DNA of 64,000 bases from assembly GCF_012328925.1 (NCBI RefSeq), contig NZ_JAAXLS010000003.1, positions 62,001-126,000 of the forward strand, in the 5' to 3' direction. Made by a program: the position numbers and the translations under genes. This document shows positions 49,254 through 58,012 of the stretch, piece after piece. The notes below the pieces were generated by a model. The model did no database searches. It saw nothing but the letters and a program-made list of their open reading frames with translations, and had not been told where the DNA came from. The stretch comes from Amycolatopsis acididurans. GTDB taxonomy: Bacteria > Actinomycetota > Actinomycetes > Mycobacteriales > Pseudonocardiaceae. How positions within the stretch are numbered: the stretch's first letter is position 1; each line of letters begins with the position of its first letter.

Positions 49254-49691
49254 GTGACCGAAAACCTGTCAGAGGACTCGCTCGCCCGGTACGCGGGCAT
49301 CGATCCTGCCGTCGCTGACCAGCAGCTCAACGACAAGGTCGGGCTCGTTTTGACCGACGTGAGCGCCGAACGGGTGGTCGGCACCATGCCCGTCGACGGC
49401 AACCGCCAGCCCTACGGCCTGCTGCACGGCGGCGCCAACGCGGTGCTGGCCGAGGCGCTGGGCTCGACGGTCGCCGCGCTCAACGCGGGGCCGGACAAGA
49501 TCACGCTGGGGTTCGAGCTGTCCTGCACGCACCATCGCGGCGTGCGCGAGGGCATCGTGACCGGTACCGCCGTGCCGGTGCACGTCGGGCGCGGCACCAT
49601 CACCGTGGAGATCGTGCTGACCGATGAGCGGGGACGCCGCACCTGCACCTCGCGGCTGAGCTGCATCGTCCGGGACCGCCCGAAAGCGTGA
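49254..49691 (+). CDS. PaaI-family hotdog thioesterase
   Basis: A 145-residue hotdog-fold protein from the GTG at 49254 (RBS AGGAG). VGTMPVDGNRQPYGLLHGGA and NAVLAEALGSTVAALNAGPD contain the H-G-G and catalytic Glu region of the PaaI/YdiI group, and THHRGVREGIVTGTAVPVHV with GRGTITVEIVLTDERGRRTC the later strands. Members hydrolyse 4-hydroxybenzoyl-CoA, phenylacetyl-CoA or 1,4-dihydroxy-2-naphthoyl-CoA. It is divergent from polA across 62 bp and convergent with livF. In some actinobacteria this gene next to polA is taken to be the menaquinone-pathway thioesterase; that is possible here. Confidence 0.85.
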   Translation: MTENLSEDSLARYAGIDPAVADQQLNDKVGLVLTDVSAERVVGTMPVDGNRQPYGLLHGGANAVLAEALGSTVAALNAGPDKITLGFELSCTHHRGVREGIVTGTAVPVHVGRGTITVEIVLTDERGRRTCTSRLSCIVRDRPKA

Positions 49692-49731
49692 CGCCGGGTG
49701 AGGGACCCCGCGTGCGAGTCCCTCACCGCAC

Positions 49732-50445
49732 TCACGCCACGCCGAGGTAGGCCTCCTTGATGGAGTCGTCGGCCAGCAGTTCCGGCCCGGGGCCCGACCG
49801 GGTGATCCGGCCGGTTTCGAGCACGTAGGCGCGGTCGGCCCTGGACAGCGCCTGCTGCGCGTTCTGCTCCACCAGCAGCACCGTGGTGCCCTGCTGGTTG
49901 ATCTCGGTGATGATCCGGAAGATCTGCGCGATGAACTGGGGCGCCAGGCCCATCGACGGCTCGTCGAGCAGCAGCAGCTTCGGCTTGGCCATGAGTGCCC
50001 GGCCGATCGCGAGCATCTGCTGCTCGCCGCCCGACAGCGTGCCACCGGCCTGGCCGCGCCGCTCCCGCAGCCGCGGGAACAGCTCGTACACGCGGTCGAG
50101 GTCGGGCTGCAGGTTCCTGCGGTCCTTGCGCGCGTAGGCACCCATGTCCAGGTTCTCGGCGACCGTCATGCCGGGAAACACCCCGCGGCCTTCGGGCACC
50201 TGCGAGATACCGCGGACCACGCGCAGATCCGCACGCAGCTTGCTGATGTCCTCGCCCGCGAACGTGATCTTGCCCGCCGACAGCGGCCGGATGCCCGAGA
50301 CGGCCCGCATCGTGGTGGACTTGCCCGCGCCGTTGGCGCCGATGAGCGCGACGACCTCACCCTCGTTGACGGTGATCGAGAGGTCCGACACCGCCTGGAT
50401 CCGCCCATAGTGGACGGACACAGTGGACAGCTCAAGCAACGTCAT
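49732..50445 (-). CDS. livF: branched-chain amino acid ABC transporter ATPase LivF
   Basis: A 237-residue ABC ATPase with Walker A VALIGANGAGKSTTMRAVSG, the Q-loop in GISQVPEGRGVFPGMTVAEN, the signature AGGTLSGGEQQMLAIGRALM and Walker B KLLLLDEPSMGLAPQFIAQI. FPGMTV and NLDMGAY are LivF-type. It ends the livK-H-M-G-F operon and overlaps livG by 14 bp. With LivG it powers uptake of a branched-chain amino acid or a related hydrophobic solute through LivHM. Confidence 0.95.
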   Translation of the reverse strand: MTLLELSTVSVHYGRIQAVSDLSITVNEGEVVALIGANGAGKSTTMRAVSGIRPLSAGKITFAGEDISKLRADLRVVRGISQVPEGRGVFPGMTVAENLDMGAYARKDRRNLQPDLDRVYELFPRLRERRGQAGGTLSGGEQQMLAIGRALMAKPKLLLLDEPSMGLAPQFIAQIFRIITEINQQGTTVLLVEQNAQQALSRADRAYVLETGRITRSGPGPELLADDSIKEAYLGVA

Positions 50446-51346
50446 CGTCCGGCACCCCCAGATAGGCCGCGATCACCGCGGGATTCGCGCGGATGTCGGC
50501 CGGCAGTCCCTCGGCGATCTTCTTGCCGAATTCCAGGACCACGATCCGGTCGGTCACGCCCATCACCAGTTTCATGTCGTGCTCGATGAGCAGGACCGTG
50601 TAGCCGTCGGAGCGGATCTTGCGGATCAGCTCCATCAACTGTTCCTTCTCCGCCGGGTTGAAGCCGGCTGCCGGCTCGTCGAGACACAGCAGCTTCGGCT
50701 CGGTGGCCATCGCCCGCGCGATCTCCAGCCGGCGCTGGTAGCCGTAGGGCAGGTTCTTCGCCTTGTCCGCGGCCCGGTCGGCGATACCGACGAACTCCAG
50801 CAACGCCATCGCGCGCTCGATGCCCGACTTCTCCTCGCGCTGGTGCCGCGGCAGCCGCAGCAGTGACCCGACGACGCTCGTCTTGTGCCGCGCATCGGTG
50901 CCGACCACGACATTCTCCAGCGCCGTCATCTCGCCGAAGAGACGGATGTTCTGGAAGGTGCGCGCGATGCCGAGCCGGGTGATGCGGTGCTTCGAGATGC
51001 GTCGCAGCGGCTTGTCCTCCAGCAGCACCCGGCCGGAGGTGGGCCGGTACACGCCGGTCATCGCGTTGAAGCAGGTGGTCTTGCCGGCGCCGTTCGGCCC
51101 GATCAGGCCGAGGATCTCGCCGCGCCGGATGCCGAAGGACACGGTGTCCAGCGCGGTCAGCCCGCCGAAACGCACGGTGAGCTCGCGCACCTCCAGCAGG
51201 GTCTCGCCCACCTCGACGGCCACGTCGCGATCCGCCGCGACCGCCTCTTCGACCTGGGCGAAGTGCTCGGCCCGCTCTTCCTCCGACATCTGCGCCACCT
51301 CGGCGACGATGCCGCCTTCGGGCACGTTCTGCGGTTCGCTCGTCAT
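50432..51346 (-). CDS. livG: branched-chain amino acid ABC transporter ATPase LivG, with acidic N-terminal extension
   Basis: A 304-residue ABC ATPase. The ATPase core starts near residue 50 ([20 protein letters not shown]): Walker [21 protein letters not shown], LivG-type [20 protein letters not shown], an atypical signature [20 protein letters not shown] and Walker [21 protein letters not shown]. Ahead of it are about 50 acidic residues ([20 protein letters not shown]) not present in typical LivG, perhaps a regulatory or docking helix. ATG at 51346 overlaps the livM stop (ATGA). Confidence 0.94.
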   Translation of the reverse strand: MTSEPQNVPEGGIVAEVAQMSEEERAEHFAQVEEAVAADRDVAVEVGETLLEVRELTVRFGGLTALDTVSFGIRRGEILGLIGPNGAGKTTCFNAMTGVYRPTSGRVLLEDKPLRRISKHRITRLGIARTFQNIRLFGEMTALENVVVGTDARHKTSVVGSLLRLPRHQREEKSGIERAMALLEFVGIADRAADKAKNLPYGYQRRLEIARAMATEPKLLCLDEPAAGFNPAEKEQLMELIRKIRSDGYTVLLIEHDMKLVMGVTDRIVVLEFGKKIAEGLPADIRANPAVIAAYLGVPDDDVA

Positions 51347-52484
51347 ACGGGCCTCCCCTCCTCCGCGGTCGAGGCCACCGAACTCTCGCTGCTGATCTGC
51401 TCGCCCTTGCCGATGAGCCGCTGGTAGGCCTTGCGCCCGCGCGCCAGCAACCGCTGCCGGGCACCGAGCAGGCCCTGCGGACGGAAGATCATCAGCACCA
51501 CCAGGAACAGGCCGAAGATCAGGTACTTGCGGTCGCTCAAGTTGGTGAACCGGTCGGGAATGTAGGACACGATGAAGGCGCCGACCAGCACGCCGACCTT
51601 GTTGCCCGACCCACCGAGGATCACCGCGGCGAGATACAGCACCGAGAACGCGACCGAGAAGTTCTGGTTGTTCATGAATCCGGTCTGCCCGGCCACCAGC
51701 GCCCCCGACAGACCGCCGATCGCCGCGCCGATCGCGAATGCCCAGAGTTTGAACTTGAACGTGGGTACGCCCATCAGTTCCGCGGCGTCCTCGTCCTCCC
51801 GGATCGCCACCCAGGCCCGGCCGACGCGGCTGCGTTCCAGGTTCCCGACGAACAGCAGCAGGACGATGATCAACGTGACCACCAGCCAGTACCACGGCGT
51901 GCCGTTGTTCGCGGCGAAAATGGGGCTGCCGTCGGCCTCTGTGCCCGGTGGGTGCCCGACGCCCTGGAAACCGACCTGGCCCTTGAGCCCCGGCACGATC
52001 GTGGCCAGCAGCCGGACGATCTCGCCGAAACCGAGCGTGACGATCGCCAGGTAGTCGCCGCGCAGGCGCAGCGTGGGCAATCCGAGAATCACTCCGGCGA
52101 TCATGGTGACCGCCATCGCCAGCGGCAGCGTCGCCAGGTAGGGCAGTTTGTGCAGCATCGAGTCCTTGCTGGTGAACAGCGCGGCGACGTAGGCACCGAT
52201 CGCGAAGAACCCGACATAGCCGAGGTCGAGCAGCCCGGCCTGTCCGACCACCACGTTCAGCCCGATCGCGACCATCGCGAGTTCGGCGGCGTGCACCATC
52301 GCGATCGGGAAGTTGGTGTAGGGCTCGGTCGTCAGCAGCGGCGGGTTGAGCACCGGCAGGAAGTAGATCAGCACGACCACCGGGACCAGCACCGCCCATT
52401 GCTGGGGGCGGGCGAGATTGCTCCACCACTCGCCGATTCCGCGGGTGCGGCCGGCTGGGCGCGGTCGCGTGGCTTGAGACGCCG

Positions 52485-52488
<4 letters not shown>
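51343..52488 (-). CDS. livM: branched-chain amino acid ABC transporter permease LivM
   Basis: A 381-residue permease from the ATG at 52488, which overlaps the livH stop. There are about ten hydrophobic segments; diagnostic stretches are [60 protein letters not shown] and [21 protein letters not shown] cytoplasmic C-terminal tail ([20 protein letters not shown]) is longer than usual. It pairs with LivH to form the channel. Confidence 0.95.
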
Positions 52489-53483
<995 letters not shown>

Positions 53484-53510
53484 GCCTTACGTCCTGCATT
53501 CGTTGTCAGG

Positions 53511-53543
53511 ACCGGGCACGCCGCTTGTGGCGGCGTGCCCGGT
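53511..53543 (-). terminator. intra-operon hairpin between livK and livH
   Basis: ACCGGGCACGCCGC and GCGGCGTGCCCGGT arms (14 bp, perfect) around a 5-nt loop. No U-run follows on the minus strand, so it is more likely a partial terminator or an RNA-stabilising stem protecting the livK message than a full stop. Confidence 0.65.
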
Positions 53544-53569
53544 CATCGGTCGGCTGGTCCCGCTCGGGA

Positions 53570-54790
53570 TCAGGAAATGGTGCCGATGTAGACGATCTTG
53601 CCGTTCTGCACCTTGTAGCCGTACACCGTGGACGTCTTCAGCTCGCCGGTGCCGTCCCACTGGAAGCGCTTGGACAGACCGTCGGCGTTGTAGTTCTTGA
53701 CGTAGTTCACCATCGACGCGCGATCCTTGATGCCGGAGTCGATGGCCCGCAGCATGATCGTCGCCGAGTCATAGCCTTCCAGCGAGTAGGTGCCCGGTGC
53801 CGACCCCGCCAGGGCCTGGTAGGCCTGCGCGAACTGCGGCACCAGCTCACCCGGCACGCACGGGCAGGTGAACACGGCGTTGCTCGACGCGGAGCCGGCC
53901 TGCTGGATGAACTTGTCGTCCTTCACGCCGTCCGGGCCGACGAACGTGCCCTTGAAGCCGGCATTGAGCAGCTGCTGGTCCAGCGGGGCACCCTCGGCGT
54001 AGTAGCCGGAGTAGAACACCGCGTCCGGCTTGGCGTTGTTGATCTTGGTGACGGTGGCCGAGAAGTCACGCTGGCCGGTGGTCACCTTGTCCTGGCACCC
54101 CGATGCCTTGTCGCCGAGCACGCCATTGATCGCGTTGGCCAGCCCGATGCCGTAGTCCGAGTCGTCCTGGACCACGCACACCTTGTTCGCGTGCAGCTGG
54201 TTGGTGATGAACTTGGCCGCGGCCGGGCCCTGCACTGCGTCGTTGCCCAGCGCACGGAAGAAGGTGGTCCAGCCGTTCTGCGTCAGAGTCGGGTTGGTCG
54301 CCGACGGGGTGATGTGCACCAGTCCCGCGGTCTGGAAGATGCCGCCGGTCGCTTTGGACTCCCCGGAGAACGGAAGGCCGACGACGCCGAGGATGTCGGC
54401 CTCGTTGGTCACCTGCGTGACGATGCCGGTGGCCTTGGTCGGGTCACCTTCGGTGTCGAACTTCTTCAGCGTGACCTGGCAGTTGGGATTGGCCTGGTTG
54501 TGCTGGTTGACCGCCAGCTGAACGCCGTTGACGATGTTCAGCCCGAGCTGGGCGTTCGCACCGGTCTCCGCGCCGGCGTAGGCGATGGTCGCGCCGCTGC
54601 AGCTCGCCTTGCCGTCACCCGCGGGCAGGACGGCGTCGGCCGGTACCGGCACCTGTGAGACGACTGGCAAATCCGCCGCGTTGGTGGTCCCGCCCGACGA
54701 GGATGAGTTGTTCTTAGCGGCGCACCCACCGATCACCAGCGACGCGATCGCCACCGCTGTGATCACGCGCGCAACACGCACTGCCGACAC
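53570..54790 (-). CDS. livK: branched-chain amino acid ABC transporter substrate-binding lipoprotein
   Basis: A 406-residue lipoprotein from the GTG at 54790 (RBS GGGAGG). The signal ARVITAVAIASLVIGGC ends in a lipobox (VIGGC). The mature part is a periplasmic-binding type I fold (ATIAYAGAETGANAQLGLNI, VNGVQLAVNQHNQANPNCQV, KVCVVQDDSDYGIGLANAIN, AVFYSGYYAEGAPLDQQLLN). Cys residues at CQVT, KVCVV, SGCQDK and TCPCVPG may form disulfides. The ligand is inferred from the family and the operon (branched-chain amino acids, amides or similar). Confidence 0.93.
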   Translation of the reverse strand: MSAVRVARVITAVAIASLVIGGCAAKNNSSSSGGTTNAADLPVVSQVPVPADAVLPAGDGKASCSGATIAYAGAETGANAQLGLNIVNGVQLAVNQHNQANPNCQVTLKKFDTEGDPTKATGIVTQVTNEADILGVVGLPFSGESKATGGIFQTAGLVHITPSATNPTLTQNGWTTFFRALGNDAVQGPAAAKFITNQLHANKVCVVQDDSDYGIGLANAINGVLGDKASGCQDKVTTGQRDFSATVTKINNAKPDAVFYSGYYAEGAPLDQQLLNAGFKGTFVGPDGVKDDKFIQQAGSASSNAVFTCPCVPGELVPQFAQAYQALAGSAPGTYSLEGYDSATIMLRAIDSGIKDRASMVNYVKNYNADGLSKRFQWDGTGELKTSTVYGYKVQNGKIVYIGTIS

Positions 54791-54937
54791 CCGTACCTCC
54801 CATGACGGAGTGGCGAGCGCTCCGCCCACCACTGAGTTTGTGTAGGCGAGCAACTTAACGGGCTGTGAGCAGAACGGATAGTCACGCGCGACGGTTCGTA
54901 TCCACATCGTGACGCTGGTCACCGTGTTTCACGAACG

Positions 54938-54978
54938 GTTAACACCCGATTGTCCGAATGCAACAACCGGGTGTTAAC
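54938..54978. terminator. inverted repeat between pdtaR and livK
   Basis: GTTAACACCCG (54938-54948) and CGGGTGTTAAC (54968-54978) are perfect 11-bp arms with a 19-bp spacer, 35 bp beyond the pdtaR stop and about 150 bp before the livK start. As RNA it would be a pdtaR terminator; as DNA it could be an operator for the liv operon. No U-run. Confidence 0.45.
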
Positions 54979-55012
54979 AGAACGTAGACCCCGCTCATCC
55001 GAGCGGGTTACC

Positions 55013-55633
55013 TCATGCGCGCTGGCCGATGCTGTCCACGACGGCCTGCGCCACGGCCTTCATCGTCGTGCGCCGGTCCATCGCCGTACGCTGGATCCAG
55101 CGGAACGCGTCCGGCTCGGTGAGACCCTGGTTGGTCATCAGCAGGCCCTTGGCCCGGTCGATGACCTTGCGGGTCTCGAGGCGGTCGGTCAGGCCGGCCA
55201 CCTCGGCTTCCAGCGCCTGCAGCTCCGAGAACCGGCTGATCGCCAGTTCGATGGCCGGAACCAGGTCGCGCTTGGCGAACGGCTTGACGAGATAGGCCAT
55301 GGTGCCCGCGTCGCGGGCGCGTTCGACCAGTTCGCGCTGGCTGAACGCGGTGAGGATCACAACGGGTGCGATCCGGTCGCCAGTGATCTTCGACGCCGCC
55401 TCGATGCCGTCCAGCTTGGGCATCTTGACGTCGAGGATCACCAGGTCGGGCTTGAGCTCGGCAGCCAGCTTGATGGCTTCTTCGCCGTCGCCTGCCTCGC
55501 CCACCACCTGGTATCCCTCTTCGCGCAACATCTCGACGAGGTCAAGCCGGATCAGTGCTTCGTCTTCGGCGACGAGCACCCGACGCTGTGGCTCGGTGGC
55601 GACACCGTTGGCCTCGGTAGCCCCTTCGGTCAC
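55013..55633 (-). CDS. pdtaR: ANTAR-domain response regulator PdtaR
   Basis: A 206-residue response regulator from the GTG at 55633 (RBS AGGAGGA). The receiver domain has the acidic pocket VLVAEDEALIRLDLVEMLRE, the phospho-acceptor Asp in KPDLVILDVKMPKLDGIEAA and Lys in TMAYLVKPFAKRDLVPAIEL. The C-terminal ANTAR domain (ETRKVIDRAKGLLMTNQGLT, EPDAFRWIQRTAMDRRTTMK) binds RNA hairpins and prevents termination. It matches mycobacterial PdtaR (Rv1626), partner of the kinase PdtaS; no kinase gene is adjacent. Synteny with polA and a tRNA-Leu is as in mycobacteria, with the liv operon in between. Confidence 0.93.
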   Translation of the reverse strand: MTEGATEANGVATEPQRRVLVAEDEALIRLDLVEMLREEGYQVVGEAGDGEEAIKLAAELKPDLVILDVKMPKLDGIEAASKITGDRIAPVVILTAFSQRELVERARDAGTMAYLVKPFAKRDLVPAIELAISRFSELQALEAEVAGLTDRLETRKVIDRAKGLLMTNQGLTEPDAFRWIQRTAMDRRTTMKAVAQAVVDSIGQRA

Positions 55634-55726
55634 CGGGGTCCTCCTGCGTGCTCGACGGAATGGGAAATCGCGGCGGTGCCGCTCACCCGAGCCTACCGGG
55701 AACGATCCAGAGCGTGAGATGGTGTT

Positions 55727-55738
55727 CACCACGTGGTG
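55727..55738. promoter_or_regulatory. palindrome CACCACGTGGTG upstream of pdtaR
   Basis: A perfect 12-bp palindrome 94 bp upstream of the pdtaR GTG, near the likely promoter. The partner protein is unknown. Confidence 0.3.
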
Positions 55739-55828
55739 TAAAGGGCCGGTAGCGTGTACGCGACGGTCACGCAGGGCTACCCCCGCTCCTCGGCGCGGGG
55801 TGCGTGCGCGTAAAGTCTCGCGCAGCCG

Positions 55829-55902
55829 GCCCCCGTAGCCCAACTGGCAGAGGCAACGGATTCAAAACCCGTCCAGTGTGAGTTCGAATCTCACCGGGGG
55901 CA
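55829..55902 (+). tRNA. tRNA-Leu(CAA)
   Basis: A 74-nt cloverleaf: acceptor GCCCCCG pairs with CGGGGGC, the D arm GCC/GGC, the anticodon arm ACGGA-TTCAAAA-CCCGT (anticodon CAA) with an A-C mismatch at the loop-closing pair, and the T arm GTGAG-TTCGAAT-CTCAC; the discriminator is A and CCA is not encoded. The variable loop is only CCAGT, unlike the long arm of ordinary leucine tRNAs. A tRNA-Leu(CAA) next to pdtaR is also known in mycobacteria. Integrase remnants lie just downstream. Confidence 0.88.
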
Positions 55903-55921
55903 CTCTCTCTGACCTCCTCGA

Positions 55922-55960
55922 ATCGGCCCCTCACCTGCGAGAACACGGTGAGGGGCCGAT
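55922..55960 (+). terminator. tRNA terminator
   Basis: ATCGGCCCCTCACC and GGTGAGGGGCCGAT form a 14-bp perfect stem with an 11-nt loop, followed by CTTGTGTC, 20 bp after the tRNA. Confidence 0.85.
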
Positions 55961-56060
55961 CTTGTGTCACCCGGCGGGCTCCGGCACCGCCCGGTCAAAC
56001 CCGGCCGTTCGTCCCCTATTTCTCCCCACGCGCCCCCTATTCGTCCCCAAGTTCGAGGGG

Positions 56061-56527
56061 CTACGGGTCCACGCCGAGGGCCCGCTCGATCCGTGCGTAA
56101 GCCGCCGACTCCAGGCCGGCGATCACCTTCGCGTAGATCTGATGGAGCACCGCCACGGAGTGACCGGCCCACTCGGCGCACTGTGTGGAGGGGACGCAGG
56201 CAGCCAGCCAGGATTCGGCAAGGTCTCCCCCGGTCAGGTTCCGAAACAGCCGGCCGTCGCCCGCTGTGCCGAACTTGACGAGGTGATCGTGCAGCAGCAC
56301 CGTGAGTGGCGGCGGGCACGGCACCGTGCGAACCTCACCGCGGCCGCGCTGTTTGAGCTGCCGTCTATCGCGTCGCGCCCCGCTGTCCGTCCAGGCCGCG
56401 CCGGTGACCCGCGCACCGCGCTACACCTGGTCGACAACCACCGTCGCGACTCCCGAGGCACGAGCCTTCTGGGCGGCCGTCGGCGACGCTCTGGTCGCAG
56501 CCCCGTGCGCAGGGCCAGGTACACGGC
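56061..56527 (-). pseudogene. decayed tyrosine-recombinase (phage-type integrase), remnant 1
   Basis: Read leftward, integrase pieces occur in order but in different frames. First comes a GLRPERR-like box I at about 56510. Then WTDSGARRDRRQLKQRGRGE, VRTVPCPPPLTVLLHDHLVK and FGTAGDGRLFRNLTGGDLAE, then CAEWAGHSVAVLHQIYAKVI with the C-terminal Tyr region. There is an in-frame TAG before WTDSG, a frameshift further upstream, and a deletion joining GGDLAES straight to WLAACVPSTQ that removes the R-x2-H box. It cannot encode an active recombinase. It lies 160 bp past a tRNA, a typical integration site. The region 56528-56805 holds no gene I recognise. Confidence 0.8.
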
Positions 56528-56805
56528 CAGCTATCGGAGGCGAGTGGTCGCCAACCGGTGATCTAACACGTCATACCGGGCACGACGTGTCACAAACCGT
56601 AGCGTGCTCGCGATGTTCTCTCCGTGACAATGGACGGTCCGCCGTTCAATGAGCATCGAGAGCCGGACCGGAAGTTCCATGGAATCCCAGCCGCTCACAT
56701 GCTGACGGTTTGAACCTCCACACGAGTGAGGCGTACGTTCTGGTCGTAGAGCGGTCCGGCGTGACCGCGCCGGACCGGACCTTCGGACTTGATCGGAGGC
56801 CGGGA

Positions 56806-57501
56806 ATGACGTTTCGCGAGGACTATCTGCATCCTCCCGGCCGCGGTGCGGTGTTCATCGAGCATGAGCACGGGCATCCGCGGGTCGACGAGTCCGCCTA
56901 CATCGCACCGAACGCGGTGTTGTGCGGCGACGTGACCGTAGGTTCCCACAGCCGAGTGCTCTTCGGCGCCGTACTCACGGCGGAGGGAGGCCCGGTCGAG
57001 GTCGGCACGAATTGCGTGATCATGGAGCACGCGGTGCTGCGGGGATCTCGGCGGCACCCCGTGCGTCTCGGCGATCATGTCCTCGTCGGCCCCAATGCAC
57101 ACCTCAGCGGGTGCGTGATCGACGGCGAGGCTCGGATCGCGACCGGAGCAATGATCTTCAACGGTGCACGCCTCGGCATCGGGGCGGTCGTCGAGTTCGG
57201 CGCGCTGGTGTATGTGAACGCGGTGGTACCGCCAGGGATGACGGTGCCGATGGGCTGGTTCGCCGGTGGCGACCCGGTTGAACTGATCCCGCCCGCGGAG
57301 AGGGAACGCATCGCCGCGGTGATGGGCCCGTTGGACTTCGCGGGCACAGTCTTCGGTGTCGCTGGCGAGCGCGGGGAGTCGGTGACATCACGGATCGCCG
57401 AACGGTACGCTCGTTCGCTCGCGCTGCACCGTTACGACAACGAGGTGGCTCTGGAACGGATCGCCTGGCCACGGGAGCAGGTCACCCCTGGGCCGGGGTG
57501 A
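56806..57501 (+). CDS. gamma-carbonic-anhydrase-like hexapeptide-repeat protein, metal ligands altered
   Basis: A 231-residue left-handed beta-helix protein from the ATG at 56806 (MTFREDYLHPPGRGAVFIEH; GGAGG upstream); an in-frame start at 56710 is less likely. Hexapeptide turns run through VDESAYIAPNAVLCGDVTVG, SHSRVLFGAVLTAEGGPVEV, GTNCVIMEHAVLRGSRRHPV and RLGDHVLVGPNAHLSGCVID. Of the three zinc histidines of gamma-carbonic anhydrases, one seems present (MEHAV), but the usual G-H and L-H-G positions read VGPNA and LSG. It is probably an acyltransferase-like or binding protein rather than an active anhydrase. It lies between two integrase remnants, so it may be cargo of a lost element. Confidence 0.78.
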   Translation: MTFREDYLHPPGRGAVFIEHEHGHPRVDESAYIAPNAVLCGDVTVGSHSRVLFGAVLTAEGGPVEVGTNCVIMEHAVLRGSRRHPVRLGDHVLVGPNAHLSGCVIDGEARIATGAMIFNGARLGIGAVVEFGALVYVNAVVPPGMTVPMGWFAGGDPVELIPPAERERIAAVMGPLDFAGTVFGVAGERGESVTSRIAERYARSLALHRYDNEVALERIAWPREQVTPGPG

Positions 57502-57549
57502 GGAGCGCGAGCGGGAGCCGGCCAGGTGTTACGAATCGGCGCACACACC

Positions 57550-57868
57550 GTCACCGGAGCACCAGCGGTCATTGCGAGCCCCGATTTGTTTTCCGCTTCG
57601 GTCAGGGCCTTCGCCCGCGCCCGATCCCATACGCGCGACACCGTCGATTCGGCCAAATCGCCCCCGTGCGGCTCCGGAAAAGCCGACCGTCCGCAGCGGT
57701 ACCGAACCGATCCAAATGCTCCTTGTGCATCGCGGTCAGTTGCCGCGGCGACGGCACAGCGCGCACCTCCCCCCTTCGGTAGGCAATGCCAGATCCTCCT
57801 TGCTCGGCAAGGCCGCCTCTTCGGGACGCAGCGCCGCGTAATCAGGTCCGTCCGCGCGTCCCATCTAG
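57550..57868 (-). pseudogene. decayed tyrosine-recombinase (phage-type integrase), remnant 2
   Basis: Leftward from about 57868: MGRADGPDYAALRPEEAALP with SKEDLALPTEGG (box I region), a gap, then EVRAVPSPRQLTAMHKEHLD and RFGTAADGRLFRSRTG. The frame then breaks at a G-run (one G too few) and resumes as GDLAESTVSRVWDRARAKAL and TEAENKSGLA, after which similarity stops before the R-x2-H and Tyr boxes. Overlapping segments (EVR-VP, FGTA-DGRLFR, GGDLAES) occur in both remnants with different residues, so these are two separate integrase genes. The region 57869-58012 shows no gene. Confidence 0.75.
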
Positions 57869-58012
57869 CGCCCAGACGGGTCTGTCCCCGACTCATATCA
57901 CCCGTTCCGGGGGAGGGTGGCGACGCTGGCTCGGGGCGATGCTGGCCGGAGAAAGGGCCGGTCGTTCGTTGTTTCCGTGGACGGCTCGACCGACGGGTGC
58001 GAGGGGAGCGTT

